In this document: in pieces, positions 9,172-19,217 of the stretch
How positions within the stretch are numbered: position 1 is the stretch's first letter
How the letters are laid out: every line of letters starts with the position of its first letter
NCBI RefSeq assembly: GCF_003384035.1
Contig: NZ_QQAK01000009.1
Coordinates: 248,001 to 312,000 of the forward strand
Reading direction: 5' to 3'
DNA: 64,000 bases
Origin: Sporosarcina sp. BI001-red
GTDB lineage: Bacteria > Bacillota > Bacilli > Bacillales_A > Planococcaceae
Notes under the pieces: model-generated
What the model saw: the letters and a program-made list of their open reading frames with translations, nothing else
Told to the model about the DNA's origin: nothing
The model's database searches: none
Made by a program: the position numbers and the translations under genes

Positions 9172-10839
9172 GTGACTATAGTCAAAAACGAAGTAATTAA
9201 AGTCATTCCGCTTGGCGGAGTGGGGGAATTAGGGAAATCGATGTATGTGGTAGAGATCGATGATGAATTATTTGTTGTCGATGCGGGTCTGATGTTCCCA
9301 GAGGAAGAAATGTTGGGAATTGATTTCGTAATTCCGGATATGACATATCTTGAAGAAAACAAAGATCGTGTCAAAGGAATATTTTTAACACACGGTCATG
9401 AGGATGCAATTGGAGCAATTGCGTATTTACTACAAAAAGTACAAGCTCCAGTTTACGGGTCAAAACTAACGCTTGCTCTTGCTAAAGAGCATTTGAAACT
9501 AATGCCTGCCCCAACAAATGTGAAGTTCTTCGAAGTATCTACGAAGAGTCGTATGAATTTTAAACGTACATACGTGACGTTTTTCAATACGACACATAGT
9601 ATTCCAGATGCACTGGGTATTGTGTTTCATACAAGTGAAGGAGCCATCGTTCACACAGGGGAGTTCAAGTTTGATCAGGCAGCTAAAGGGCCTTACAAAC
9701 CTGACCTTGGAAAAATGGCAGCTCTTGGTGAAGAGGGCGTATTTATATTAATGTCTGATTCAACTGAAGCTGAGCGTCCTGGGTATACTACGTCAGAAAC
9801 TGTAGTCGAAACTCAACTATCAAAAACTTTCTATGGCGCAGAAGGAAGAATTCTAGTGGCAGTCTATGCTTCGAACTTCCTTCGGATTCAGCAAGTTTTA
9901 GACAAAGCTGCTGAGACGGGTAAGAAAGTGGCAGTTGTCGGCAAGAGTTTGGAAAGTTACTTTGAAGTCGGCGTAAAACTTGGCTATTTGACTGTTGGCG
10001 AGGGTATCGTCATTTCTGTTAAAGATATTGGGAACTACGATGATAGTGAAGTCGTTATTATTTTGACAGGGAACCAAGGCGAGCCTCTTGAAGCACTTGA
10101 AAAGATCGTACGTAAACATCATCGGGACATTCGTATTAAAGACACAGATACGGTATTGATCACTGTTACACCGTCACCGGGATCAGAGGTCTCTGTATAT
10201 TCAATGATGAACGAACTTGCAAAAGCAGGTGCAACGGTTTTAACGTCTGCCCGAAATGTGCATGTGTCTGGACATGGTAGTCAAGAAGATTTAAAAATGA
10301 TGCTTAATCTTATGCAACCTAAAAACTTTATCCCGGTAACGGGTGAATACAGAATGCTGATTGCTCACTCAAAACTTGCACAAGAGATCGGTATGCGCAA
10401 AAACCAAATCTTCATTGCAGATAAAGGCGATATCGTTGAATACAAGAGTGGTAAGATCCGGATGAGTGGTCGCGTTGCAGCAGGAAATATTTTGATAGAT
10501 GGAATTGGTGTTGGAGACGTTGGAAATATCGTCTTACGTGACCGTAAACTCCTCTCTCAAGACGGGATCTTTACAATCGTCATTACATTAAGCCGTAAGC
10601 AAAAGAAAATCGCAGCAGGTCCTGAGATTGTCTCACGCGGATTTGTCTACGTTCGTGAATCAGAAGAGTTGCTAGAAGAAGCATCTAATCTCATCCGTAA
10701 AATTGTAGAAAAATATGTGAATAAAGAAACGTTTGAATGGACAAACATAAAACAAGAGATCCGAGACACGCTCAGCTCTTATTTGTATCAGCAAACGAAG
10801 AGACGACCAATGATCATTCCTATTATTATGGAGTACTGA
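9172..10839 (+). CDS. rnjB: ribonuclease J2
   Basis: A 555-residue beta-CASP metallo-beta-lactamase ribonuclease of the RNase J family (GGVGELGKSM near the N-terminus, HVSGHGSQEDLK in the beta-CASP/C-terminal part). The HxHxDH metal motif reads HGHEDA at residues 74-79, with alanine replacing the last histidine. This, with the place after dapA as in B. subtilis, assigns it as J2 rather than the fully active J1. J2 forms a complex with J1 in mRNA decay. The start is the GTG at 9172, eight bases after AGGAGG; the ATG two bases earlier runs straight into TGA. Earlier in-frame codons extend into the dapA terminator region. Confidence 0.9.
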   Translation: MTIVKNEVIKVIPLGGVGELGKSMYVVEIDDELFVVDAGLMFPEEEMLGIDFVIPDMTYLEENKDRVKGIFLTHGHEDAIGAIAYLLQKVQAPVYGSKLTLALAKEHLKLMPAPTNVKFFEVSTKSRMNFKRTYVTFFNTTHSIPDALGIVFHTSEGAIVHTGEFKFDQAAKGPYKPDLGKMAALGEEGVFILMSDSTEAERPGYTTSETVVETQLSKTFYGAEGRILVAVYASNFLRIQQVLDKAAETGKKVAVVGKSLESYFEVGVKLGYLTVGEGIVISVKDIGNYDDSEVVIILTGNQGEPLEALEKIVRKHHRDIRIKDTDTVLITVTPSPGSEVSVYSMMNELAKAGATVLTSARNVHVSGHGSQEDLKMMLNLMQPKNFIPVTGEYRMLIAHSKLAQEIGMRKNQIFIADKGDIVEYKSGKIRMSGRVAAGNILIDGIGVGDVGNIVLRDRKLLSQDGIFTIVITLSRKQKKIAAGPEIVSRGFVYVRESEELLEEASNLIRKIVEKYVNKETFEWTNIKQEIRDTLSSYLYQQTKRRPMIIPIIMEY

Positions 10840-10855
10840 TCGAAAGATTCTTCTT

Positions 10856-10892
10856 AAGGATTTCCTTGCCGTCAGGCAGGAAATCCTTTTTT
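10856..10892 (+). terminator. rnjB terminator
   Basis: AAGGATTTCCTTGCC pairs imperfectly with GGCAGGAAATCCTT, followed by a T run. The spoIIIE RBS follows after about 10 bases. Confidence 0.88.
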
Positions 10893-10911
10893 CGCAAAAA
10901 GGAGGTACAGC

Positions 10912-13284
10912 ATGTCCAAGAAAGTATCAAAAAAGAAAAAGAAACGGGCACCTAATAAGAAAAAGGGGAAATCCCCAATAAATCCGCTTTTATTTGAAGT
11001 GATCGGTTTGACGATGCTTGCACTTGCAGTCATCATGATCTTCGAATTCGGCGTTGTGGGCAGAGGTCTAGGTTCACTTAGTCGATTCCTTTTCGGTAAC
11101 TGGCATGTAGCTTTGCCATTCATCCTAATTGTTCAAGCGCTCCTATTTATGGTGAAACGAGGAGAACTTGGTTGGAAAAACCGAATTGTCGGGGGAAGTC
11201 TATGCATACTCGCAAGTTTGCTCTTATTCAGCCATATTTTATTATTCAAAGAGCTGTCTGCTAGTCGTGTCCTAATGTCGGATTCTGCACTAAAGGAAAC
11301 TTGGAAAGTACTCATCTCAAATGGGGGGATTAGTACAAGAGCTGGGACGCTTGGCGGCGGCATGATCGGAGCCGTCCTTTTTGCAATGTTCTATTCGCTA
11401 TTCGATTCTGCAGGTGCAGCTGTTGCGGGTGTCTTACTTTTAGTGACAGGGCTGATTCTTGTGACTGGGAAGGCTTTGGCTCCATATCTAGCTGAGTGGT
11501 TCCCGACAGCTTTTTCAACCGTTAAACAGAAGTTTAAAAGCATCAATTTACGGACTGCACCTAAAGCAGTTCAGGAAAAGAAGCCCAAATCGACTCGTAC
11601 GACACGCTCAAGCAAGCATCAGAAGGAGTCTGATGAGGAAAAGAGTACTGCCTTACAACTTACGAATGTTAAAGTAGGTCCTGAAGAAGAGGAACCCTAT
11701 GTCCAACCGATTATATCAGCATTTAATGAGCGGAATGATAAAATCGAAATGCCTACTCAAAAAGATTCAGAACCTGCACCACGTGTAGATACTAATGAGT
11801 CTGATTCAACTGAAGCACCTAAAGATCCCTATCAAGGTGTTTCAGGAGAAGAGGAGAACGAATCCTATCAGTTACCATCGTTTAACTTATTGAAACAGCC
11901 TCCTGAAAACGACCAATCAGGAGAGTACAATGCAATCCAAGCAAACGCGCAAAAACTGGAACGGACATTTCACAGTTTTGGTGTGAAAGCACGCGTTACA
12001 CAAGTCCATTTAGGACCTGCAGTAACTAAATACGAAGTACTTCCAGATACCGGAGTAAAAGTGAGTAGAATCGTCAGTTTAGCAGATGATATTGCGCTAG
12101 CTCTGGCGGCGAGTGGAATTCGGATTGAAGCACCAATTCCAGGGAAATCCGCGGTGGGGATAGAAGTACCTAATAACACGGTTGCAATAGTAAGTTTGCG
12201 TGAAGTGCTAGAAGCAAAAGAGAATAACCGCCCTGATTCCAAACTGCTTATTGCATTAGGTAGAGATGTGACAGGAGAGGCAATGCTCTCGGAATTGAAC
12301 AAGATGCCTCACGTGCTGATTGCTGGAGCCACTGGTAGTGGTAAGAGTGTCTGCGTAAATGGCATCATTATTAGTATTATTATGAGAGCTAAGCCGCATG
12401 AAGTTAAAATGATGATGATTGATCCTAAAATGGTCGAATTGAATGTCTACAATGGGATTCCTCATTTGTTGGCACCGGTCGTTACAGATCCAAGGAAAGC
12501 AGCACAAGCTTTGAAGAAAGTCGTATCGGAAATGGAAAGACGCTATGAGCTATTTTCCCATACAGGCACACGGAATATCGAGGGCTATAACGGTCATATC
12601 GACATTTGGAACGAAGAGAATGATGAAAAGCATCCTAAAATGCCTTATATCGTAGTCATTGTAGACGAGCTAGCGGATTTAATGATGGTCGCATCCAACG
12701 AAGTGGAAGATGCAATTACGCGCCTTGCTCAAATGGCTAGAGCTGCTGGAATCCATTTAATAATTGCAACACAGCGACCTAGTGTAGATGTCATCACTGG
12801 TATCATCAAGGCAAACATTCCATCTAGAATTGCATTTGCAGTCTCTTCTTCAATCGATTCCCGAACAATTTTAGATAGTGGTGGCGCAGAAAAACTACTG
12901 GGTCGAGGAGATATGTTGTTCCTTCCAGCAGGAGCTTCCAAACCTACACGGGTTCAAGGGGCTTTTGTTTCTGATCGTGAAGTGGAATCCGTTGTGGACT
13001 TTGTCATTCAACAACAAAAAGCACAATATCAGGAAGAGATGATTCCTACAGAAATCGAAGAAGTCCACCAGTATGACGAAACAGATGAGCTTTATGACGA
13101 TGCAGTCCAATTAGTCGTCGAGATGCAAACTGCATCAGTTTCATTACTACAAAGGCGTTTTCGTGTAGGCTATTCACGAGCAGCACGCATTGTTGATCAA
13201 ATGGAAATGCGTGGAGTCGTAGGTCCCCCAGAGGGAAGTAAGCCGAGACAAGTATTAGTAGGGAAAGATTCCACAGACATGTAA
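10912..13284 (+). CDS. spoIIIE: DNA translocase SpoIIIE/FtsK family
   Basis: A 790-residue protein: a very basic N-terminus, about four membrane segments within residues 28-190, a low-complexity acidic linker (about 200-340), the RecA-like motor with Walker A GATGSGKS at 472-479 and Walker B VDELADL near 584-590, and a C-terminal winged-helix gamma domain (about 725-785) that reads orienting DNA sequences. SpoIIIE pumps the chromosome into the forespore and clears DNA trapped at the division septum. Its place after rnjB and before the ymfC-type regulator matches spoIIIE of B. subtilis, where tepA lies between; tepA is absent here. Confidence 0.94.
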   Translation: MSKKVSKKKKKRAPNKKKGKSPINPLLFEVIGLTMLALAVIMIFEFGVVGRGLGSLSRFLFGNWHVALPFILIVQALLFMVKRGELGWKNRIVGGSLCILASLLLFSHILLFKELSASRVLMSDSALKETWKVLISNGGISTRAGTLGGGMIGAVLFAMFYSLFDSAGAAVAGVLLLVTGLILVTGKALAPYLAEWFPTAFSTVKQKFKSINLRTAPKAVQEKKPKSTRTTRSSKHQKESDEEKSTALQLTNVKVGPEEEEPYVQPIISAFNERNDKIEMPTQKDSEPAPRVDTNESDSTEAPKDPYQGVSGEEENESYQLPSFNLLKQPPENDQSGEYNAIQANAQKLERTFHSFGVKARVTQVHLGPAVTKYEVLPDTGVKVSRIVSLADDIALALAASGIRIEAPIPGKSAVGIEVPNNTVAIVSLREVLEAKENNRPDSKLLIALGRDVTGEAMLSELNKMPHVLIAGATGSGKSVCVNGIIISIIMRAKPHEVKMMMIDPKMVELNVYNGIPHLLAPVVTDPRKAAQALKKVVSEMERRYELFSHTGTRNIEGYNGHIDIWNEENDEKHPKMPYIVVIVDELADLMMVASNEVEDAITRLAQMARAAGIHLIIATQRPSVDVITGIIKANIPSRIAFAVSSSIDSRTILDSGGAEKLLGRGDMLFLPAGASKPTRVQGAFVSDREVESVVDFVIQQQKAQYQEEMIPTEIEEVHQYDETDELYDDAVQLVVEMQTASVSLLQRRFRVGYSRAARIVDQMEMRGVVGPPEGSKPRQVLVGKDSTDM

Positions 13285-13367
13285 CATAGGAATTTGTCCG
13301 ATTTAGAACAAGATGCAAGTGTAGAAAATTATTTTTTTGAAACGATGTTTATTTTCTCTTCGTTAAA

Positions 13368-13376
13368 TGTTATAGT
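13368..13376 (+). promoter_or_regulatory. extended -10 promoter of nupR
   Basis: TGTTATAGT is an extended -10 element, with a weak TTTATT at the -35 distance. Transcription would start near 13383, just before the palindrome at 13392-13404. Confidence 0.45.
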
Positions 13377-13391
13377 ATGGGTGAATCGATC

Positions 13392-13404
13392 GATGTTAAA
13401 CATC
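13392..13404. promoter_or_regulatory. candidate GntR-type operator, perfect palindrome
   Basis: GATGTT-A-AACATC is a perfect 6+1+6 inverted repeat located just downstream of the nupR -10 box. Position and symmetry suit repressor binding, probably autoregulation by NupR. A second inverted repeat, GAGGT-CTG-ACCTC (13406-13418), follows immediately. The function is inferred from position. Confidence 0.4.
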
Positions 13405-13438
13405 AGAGGTCTGACCTCGGCCGGAGGGAGATGGGTTG

Positions 13439-14164
13439 ATGATAAAGGCAGACCAAAGACATCTATATGTCCAAGTCATCGAGCATATTAAGCAGGACAT
13501 TGAAGCCGGCGTTTTTAAAGAAAATGAAAAGTTCCCTTCGGAGTTCGAATTAGCTAGGACACTAGGAGTAAGTCGGGCGACATTGCGCGAAGCACTCCGT
13601 GTTTTAGAAGAAGAGAAAATAATTGTTCGAAAACATGGAGTAGGGACATTTTTGAAAGCGCGTCCATTGTTCACTTCAGGCATCGAAGAACTATCAAGTG
13701 TATCTTCAATGATACGGAATGCGGGTATGGAGCCAGGAACGATTTTTCTTGAAGTTTCAGACGCACTTGCAACGGATGAGAGTATTGAAAAGTTCGGTTG
13801 CAACCAAGAGGACTCCATTGTTACAATTAAAAGGGTTAGAACAGCAGACGGGGAACCCGTTGTATATTGTGTTGACCAAGTAAACGAGAAGAATCTTCAA
13901 ACGGAAGCGTCAACTCTAATGAAGAATTCGATTTTTGATGCGCTAGAAAAAGATGGAGCCATCCATATTACCCAAGCGATAGCGCATATTGAACCTGTAG
14001 GATACGATCATGAAGCATCATCCATACTTAGGTGTGGTATGGATGTCCCGCTGCTTGTATTGCTACAAAAACACTACACGGAAACTGGTGAGATGGTCTT
14101 ATTTTCTAAGAACTATTTTCGCGCAGACAAATTTAGCTTCCATGTAGTTCGTAAACGGGTATAA
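13439..14164 (+). CDS. nupR: GntR/HutC family transcriptional regulator, NupR-like
   Basis: A 241-residue regulator with an N-terminal GntR winged helix (FPSEFELARTLGVSRATLREAL at about 30-50) and a C-terminal UTRA effector domain typical of the HutC subfamily. GGAGGGAG precedes TTG/ATG starts at 13436/13439; ATG is chosen for its spacing. It follows spoIIIE as does B. subtilis ymfC, which is known as NupR, repressor of the guanosine transporter nupNOPQ. Here the transporter genes follow directly, so regulator and target are physically linked, which supports the assignment. The ligand, probably a nucleoside or derivative, is inference. Confidence 0.82.
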   Translation: MIKADQRHLYVQVIEHIKQDIEAGVFKENEKFPSEFELARTLGVSRATLREALRVLEEEKIIVRKHGVGTFLKARPLFTSGIEELSSVSSMIRNAGMEPGTIFLEVSDALATDESIEKFGCNQEDSIVTIKRVRTADGEPVVYCVDQVNEKNLQTEASTLMKNSIFDALEKDGAIHITQAIAHIEPVGYDHEASSILRCGMDVPLLVLLQKHYTETGEMVLFSKNYFRADKFSFHVVRKRV

Positions 14165-14213
14165 GGCGATTCTCGCCATAATCATACCAACATATAAATA
14201 GGGAGGTCACAAA

Positions 14214-15287
14214 ATGAGTAAACGCAGATTTGGTCTTGCACTGTCCCTTGTACTTGCTGCAGGTACAGTTTTGGGAGCTTGTGGTTCAGACAAAGAAGAT
14301 AGCAAGGGTAGTGACAAAGGTTCATCTTCTGACGGCGGCAATACATCTGAATTCTCAGTAGGAATGGTAACGGATGTCGGCGGTATCGACGACAAATCGT
14401 TCAACCAATCCGCTTGGAAAGGAATTCAGGAGTTTGGTGAAGGAAACAGCTTGAAAAAAGGCGACGGAGGATTTGATTATTTGCAATCACAAAGTGATGC
14501 AGATTATACAACAAATCTGAACGCGCTAGCTCGACGTGATTTCAACTTGATTTTTGGTGTTGGATTCCTAATGGAAGATGCAATTGATACAATTGCTCAA
14601 CAACAAAAAGATACTGAATTCGCAATTATTGATGGTGTTGTTGAACAGCCAAACGTTGCAAGTGTGCTCTTTAAAGAACAAGAGGGAGCTTACCTTGCAG
14701 GTGTTGCTGCAGCTCTAATGACTAAATCCGATAAAATCGGTTTTGTTGGTGGTATGGAAATTCCAGTAATCGAACGTTTTGAAGTTGGTTTCCTTGCTGG
14801 TGTTAAAGCAGTTAAGCCGGACCTCAAAGTAGATGTTCAATATACAGGTGCATTTGATAAAGCAGAACTTGGTAAAGCAGCTGCTAACCGTATGTACTCT
14901 TCAGGCGTAGATATTATCTTCCACGCAGCTGGGGGAACTGGTAACGGAGTATTCAGTGAAGCAAAAGAACGTAAATCAGCAGACAAAGATGCATATGTAT
15001 GGGTAATCGGAGTTGACTCTGACCAGTACGACGAAGGTCAAGTTGGAGACGACAACGTAACATTAACTTCAATGTTGAAGCGTGTTGACAACGCAGTAAA
15101 CGATATTGCTAAGTTGTCTAAGGAAGGTAAATTCCCTGGCGGCGAAACAAAAGTTTACGGTTTACATGACGAAGGTGTAGCACTTGCAGATTCTCACGGT
15201 GCGATTCCTGAAGACGTACTTGCACAAATCGAGGAGTATGACAAAAAGATTTCCGAAGGTGAAATCGAAGTTCCAGGTGAAAAGTAA
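14214..15287 (+). CDS. nupN: BMP-family nucleoside-binding lipoprotein
   Basis: A 357-residue extracellular solute-binding lipoprotein. The signal peptide ends in a lipobox (LGAC) with the lipidated cysteine at residue 23, followed by a Ser/Gly/Asp-rich spacer and a BMP/PnrA domain ([17 protein letters not shown] at the start of the mature fold). It captures purine nucleosides for the ABC transporter encoded downstream. GGGAGGTCA precedes the ATG. A hairpin (GGCGA-TTC-TCGCC, 14165-14177) separates it from nupR, and a terminator-like hairpin follows it. This suggests more lipoprotein than channel subunits are made. Confidence 0.9.
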   Translation: MSKRRFGLALSLVLAAGTVLGACGSDKEDSKGSDKGSSSDGGNTSEFSVGMVTDVGGIDDKSFNQSAWKGIQEFGEGNSLKKGDGGFDYLQSQSDADYTTNLNALARRDFNLIFGVGFLMEDAIDTIAQQQKDTEFAIIDGVVEQPNVASVLFKEQEGAYLAGVAAALMTKSDKIGFVGGMEIPVIERFEVGFLAGVKAVKPDLKVDVQYTGAFDKAELGKAAANRMYSSGVDIIFHAAGGTGNGVFSEAKERKSADKDAYVWVIGVDSDQYDEGQVGDDNVTLTSMLKRVDNAVNDIAKLSKEGKFPGGETKVYGLHDEGVALADSHGAIPEDVLAQIEEYDKKISEGEIEVPGEK

Positions 15288-15311
15288 GAGAACTCTCTAA
15301 AAGAATAATGA

Positions 15312-15342
15312 GGGCCGGTTCATACCGGCCTTCGTTGTTTTT
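15312..15342 (+). terminator. terminator/attenuator between nupN and nupO
   Basis: GGCCGGT-TCAT-ACCGGCC is a strong hairpin with an interrupted T-rich tail. As nupO follows without an obvious strong promoter, it may act as a partial terminator that favours binding-protein expression. Confidence 0.7.
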
Positions 15343-15464
15343 GTATACATAGTCAGACATCTGGAAATATAAATTGCCAGACTAAAAGGTTCTAGAAAGA
15401 ATCTTTTATTGTGTCAATTTAACAAACAAAATTAGTGGAAACTATAAGCAAGGAAGTGAAATCA

Positions 15465-17033
15465 GTGGAATACGTCATCGAGATGCTGAATATTAAAAAG
15501 AAATTCGGCACTTTCTATGCGAATAACAATATCACTCTTCAGTTGGAAAAAGGCGAGATTCATGCGCTCCTCGGTGAGAATGGTGCAGGTAAGTCAACAT
15601 TGATGAACGTATTATTCGGACTATATCAGCCAGATGGCGGTGAGATTCGAGTCAAAGGCAAAAAAGTCAACATCACAGATCCTAACGTAGCAAACGACTT
15701 GGGAATCGGAATGGTTCACCAACACTTTATGCTTGTTGAGAATTTAACAGTTACTGAAAATATTATCCTAGGTAGCGAACCTACTAAGATGGGGATGCTT
15801 AACATCAAGGATTCTGCAAAGAAAGTAGCGGAAATCTCTAAGCTGTATGGCTTGGATGTAGACCCATATGCGAAGATAGAAGACATATCAGTTGGAATGC
15901 AACAACGTGTGGAAATTCTGAAAACGCTTTATCGTGGTGCGGAAATTCTGATATTTGATGAGCCAACAGCTTCTCTAACACCACAGGAAATCGACGAATT
16001 AATCAGAATCATGCATAAGTTAATTGAAGAAGGAAAGTCAATCATACTTATCACTCATAAACTGCAAGAAATTATGTCAGTTTCAGATCGTGTAACTGTC
16101 ATTCGTAAAGGGGAAGGGATAGGAACTGTTACAACAGCTGAATCGAATCCAGAAGAGCTTGCAACGCTCATGGTAGGGCGTCAAGTTACGTTTAAAACAG
16201 AGAAAGGTCCGTCCCATCCCACAGAAGAAATATTGAAGATTGAAAACCTAGTCGTGGCTGATTATCGTGGTATTGAAAAAGTGAAAAGCCTGAATCTATC
16301 TGTACGTCGAGGTGAAATTGTTGGTCTCGCTGGGATTGATGGCAATGGTCAGTCTGAATTAATCGAAGCGATTACAGGACTGCGCAAAGTGAAATCCGGT
16401 AAAATCATTATGGGTGACAAAGACGTTACGAATAAGAACCCTAGGCAAATTACAGAAAATGGATTGGGTCATATTCCACAAGACCGTCATAAACATGGTC
16501 TTGTCTTAGATTTTAGTGTCGGATATAATGCGGCATTGCAGTCCTATTACCAAAAACCTTTTTCTTCTAATGGTCTTATGAACTACAAGGAAGTAACGAA
16601 ACATGCGAACAAGCTAATTGAGGACTTTGATGTTCGGACACAAGGTGAACACGAGCCAGCTCGTGCTCTATCTGGAGGAAATCAACAGAAACTTATTATC
16701 GGTCGTGAAGTAGACCGGAATCCGGATCTACTGATTGCGGCACTACCTACTAGAGGTCTTGACGTGGGCGCTATTGAATTTATCCACAAACGACTCATTG
16801 AACAGCGTGATCAGGGGAAAGCAGTCCTCTTAATTTCGTTCGAGCTTGATGAAGTAATGAACGTTTCCGATCAGATTGCTGTTATTTATGATGGAGCGAT
16901 TGTTGATACGGTCATCCCTGCGGAAACGAGTGAACAAGAACTCGGTCTGTTCATGGCTGGGCATAACAAAAATGAAATTGTTGAAGGCAGTGACGGTGCT
17001 GTATTGAAAGAAGGTGAGGACGACCATGTCTAA
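15465..17033 (+). CDS. nupO: nucleoside ABC transporter, double ATPase subunit
   Basis: A 522-residue protein with two fused ABC ATPase domains. The first has Walker A GENGAGKS at about 37-44 and the signature ISVGMQQR. The second has the degenerate P-loop GIDGNGQS and signature LSGGNQQK with PTRGLDVGA, as in sugar/nucleoside (RbsA-like) importers. It powers nucleoside uptake with NupN, NupP and NupQ. The GTG at 15465 is chosen because GGAAGTGA lies five bases upstream; an in-frame ATG at 15435 lacks an RBS and an ATG at 15483 would trim the first strand. Its end overlaps nupP. Confidence 0.9.
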   Translation: MEYVIEMLNIKKKFGTFYANNNITLQLEKGEIHALLGENGAGKSTLMNVLFGLYQPDGGEIRVKGKKVNITDPNVANDLGIGMVHQHFMLVENLTVTENIILGSEPTKMGMLNIKDSAKKVAEISKLYGLDVDPYAKIEDISVGMQQRVEILKTLYRGAEILIFDEPTASLTPQEIDELIRIMHKLIEEGKSIILITHKLQEIMSVSDRVTVIRKGEGIGTVTTAESNPEELATLMVGRQVTFKTEKGPSHPTEEILKIENLVVADYRGIEKVKSLNLSVRRGEIVGLAGIDGNGQSELIEAITGLRKVKSGKIIMGDKDVTNKNPRQITENGLGHIPQDRHKHGLVLDFSVGYNAALQSYYQKPFSSNGLMNYKEVTKHANKLIEDFDVRTQGEHEPARALSGGNQQKLIIGREVDRNPDLLIAALPTRGLDVGAIEFIHKRLIEQRDQGKAVLLISFELDEVMNVSDQIAVIYDGAIVDTVIPAETSEQELGLFMAGHNKNEIVEGSDGAVLKEGEDDHV

Positions 17034-18072
17034 TCGATTAATAAACGTGCTCGTTCCTGTGATTTCAATTATCCTTGGATTACTAGTCGGAGCAGTTGTT
17101 ATGCTTGTAAGTGGCTACGATCCAGTTGCAGGTTATACAGCACTTTGGAACGGTATATTTGGGGATTCATATGCGATTGGAGAAACCATTCGCCAAATCA
17201 GTCCTTATATTCTTGCGGGACTAGCGGTTGCATTTGCTTTCAGAACAGGTCTATTCAATATTGGAGTTGAAGGCCAGTTAATCGTCGGTTGGTTCGCAGC
17301 AGCTTACGTAGGGATGGCATTTGAATTACCGAAAATCATTCACTTGCCGCTTGCATTGTTAGCAGCAGCAGCAGCAGGAGCACTTTGGGGTCTGATTCCA
17401 GGTTTACTGAAAGCAACGTTGAAAGTCCACGAAGTAATTGTCACGATCATGATGAACTATATTGCATTACATCTTGTCAATGCGCTCATTAAAGTGGTGT
17501 CTAAAGGTGGATTTAAAACGGATAAAATTCATGATACTGCTTCATTACGTTCCGATTTCCTATCGGAGATAACAGATTTCTCAACGCTTCACTATGGAAT
17601 CTTTGTCGCGCTCTTCATGGTGTTCATCATGTGGTTTATCCTGGAAAGAATGAAGCTAGGATACGAGCTGAAATCAGTAGGATTTAACGAAAATGCTGCA
17701 CAATATGCTGGCATGAATGTTAAGAAAAATATAATCATGGCAATGGTCATTTCGGGTGCCTTTGCTGGTCTAGGTGGGGCAATGGAAGCTCTCGGGACAT
17801 TTGGTAACATGTCTACACGAGCTGGATTTACTGGAATCGGATTCGACGGAATCGCGGTTGCCTTGTTAGGCGCAAATACTCCACTCGGTGTAGTTTTCGG
17901 AGCGAGTTTGTTTGGTTCGCTAAAATATGGAGCAAACAATATGCCGAATGCTGCTAATATACCGATTGAAATTGTATCAATTGTCATTGCTTTAATTATT
18001 TTCTTTGTAGCATCTGGTTATATCATCCGTGTTGGATTAAAACGAATTGGCAAGAAAAAGGAGGCGAAGTAA
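17026..18072 (+). CDS. nupP: nucleoside ABC transporter permease 1
   Basis: A 348-residue integral membrane protein with about eight hydrophobic segments and the BPD_transp_2 pattern (FRTGLFNIGVEGQL near residues 70-85; GYELKSVGFNENAAQYAGMN in the cytoplasmic coupling loop). It forms half of the nucleoside channel. The ATG at 17026 overlaps the last eight bases of nupO (ATGTCTAA), indicating translational coupling; the GTG 12 bases earlier is less likely. Confidence 0.9.
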   Translation: MSNRLINVLVPVISIILGLLVGAVVMLVSGYDPVAGYTALWNGIFGDSYAIGETIRQISPYILAGLAVAFAFRTGLFNIGVEGQLIVGWFAAAYVGMAFELPKIIHLPLALLAAAAAGALWGLIPGLLKATLKVHEVIVTIMMNYIALHLVNALIKVVSKGGFKTDKIHDTASLRSDFLSEITDFSTLHYGIFVALFMVFIMWFILERMKLGYELKSVGFNENAAQYAGMNVKKNIIMAMVISGAFAGLGGAMEALGTFGNMSTRAGFTGIGFDGIAVALLGANTPLGVVFGASLFGSLKYGANNMPNAANIPIEIVSIVIALIIFFVASGYIIRVGLKRIGKKKEAK

Positions 18073-18073
18073 G

Positions 18074-19036
18074 ATGGGTGGCTTTCTCGATATACTATAT
18101 TTCATCGTGCCAATATCGATTGCTTACGCTGCGCCTCTAATTTTCACCGCAATTGGCGGTGTGTTCTCTGAACGCTCAGGTGTCATTAACATTGGACTCG
18201 AAGGACTTATGGTTATGGGTGCGTTCGTAGGAATTGTCTTCAATCTATTTTTTGTAGATACTTTCGGTGCTTGGACGCCATGGGTTTCAATTTTAGCAGC
18301 CATGCTTGTTTCTGCAATCTTCTCACTCATGCACGCAGTTGCATCGATTACGTTTCGTGCCGATCAGGTTGTTTCGGGTGTTGCAATTAACTTGCTAGGG
18401 ATTGCAATTGCTTTGTTCTTAGTGAAAATGATTTATGGAAAAGGACAGACCGACTTTATCCAGGAAAAAATTCCTCGGTTCAACATTCCTTTTCTGCAAG
18501 ACATCCCGGTACTTGGACCCATGTTCTTTAAATCGGTTTATGGATCCTCTATCTTAGCGATTGCAATTGCAATCCTTGCGTGGTTCATCATCTATAAGAC
18601 CCCATTTGGCTTGCGTCTTCGATCAGTAGGGGAGCACCCGATGGCTGCGGATACTATGGGGATTAAAGTTAATCGGATACGTTATATTGCAGTTATCATT
18701 TCTGGTGGTCTTGCTGGAATGGGTGGTGCTGTCTATGCACAAACTATGACGAATGATTTTGGTCATGCAACAATTAATGGTCAAGGATTTATGGCATTAG
18801 CTGCGATGATCTTCGGAAAGTGGCATCCAATTGGGGCGATGGGAGCGGCGTTATTCTTCGGCTTCGCTCAAGCGCTCGCTATCAGTTCTTCAGGAATTCC
18901 ATTCATGGAAAATGTTCCTTCTGTATATTTATATATTCTGCCATACGCACTAACGATTATTGCCCTTGCTGGGTTTATCGGAAAAGCGAATGGACCGAAA
19001 GCTCTCGGCGATCCATACGTCAAAGGATCTCGATAA
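18074..19036 (+). CDS. nupQ: nucleoside ABC transporter permease 2
   Basis: A 320-residue membrane protein, also BPD_transp_2 family. It has the same ERSGVINIGLEGLM motif near residues 35-48 and a coupling loop with LRSVGEHPMAADTMGI. It pairs with NupP. The ATG follows the nupP stop by one base, with its RBS (AAAGGAGG) inside the nupP coding end. The operon closes with a strong terminator. Confidence 0.9.
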   Translation: MGGFLDILYFIVPISIAYAAPLIFTAIGGVFSERSGVINIGLEGLMVMGAFVGIVFNLFFVDTFGAWTPWVSILAAMLVSAIFSLMHAVASITFRADQVVSGVAINLLGIAIALFLVKMIYGKGQTDFIQEKIPRFNIPFLQDIPVLGPMFFKSVYGSSILAIAIAILAWFIIYKTPFGLRLRSVGEHPMAADTMGIKVNRIRYIAVIISGGLAGMGGAVYAQTMTNDFGHATINGQGFMALAAMIFGKWHPIGAMGAALFFGFAQALAISSSGIPFMENVPSVYLYILPYALTIIALAGFIGKANGPKALGDPYVKGSR

Positions 19037-19042
19037 TCATTT

Positions 19043-19085
19043 ACTGCCCGAAATGTCCTGATATGGACACTTCGGGCAGTTTTTC
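19043..19085 (+). terminator. nup operon terminator
   Basis: ACTGCCCGAA and TTCGGGCAGT form a long stem with inner TGTCC/GGACA pairing, followed by five T. Confidence 0.92.
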
Positions 19086-19217
19086 GTTGAAACCGTTCAC
19101 TTGTATGAGTACGTTTGGAAATGTATAGTGAAGTTGGAAAGAAGCATACTAAATGAACACGCGATATGCGTGAGAATGTCAGCACATACTTATCCTATAG
19201 ATTGAGGTGTTTTTTAC

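Noticed and set aside
18820..19128. 102-codon open frame over the end of nupQ
   Set aside because: Shadow of the nupQ permease that runs into the terminator hairpin.
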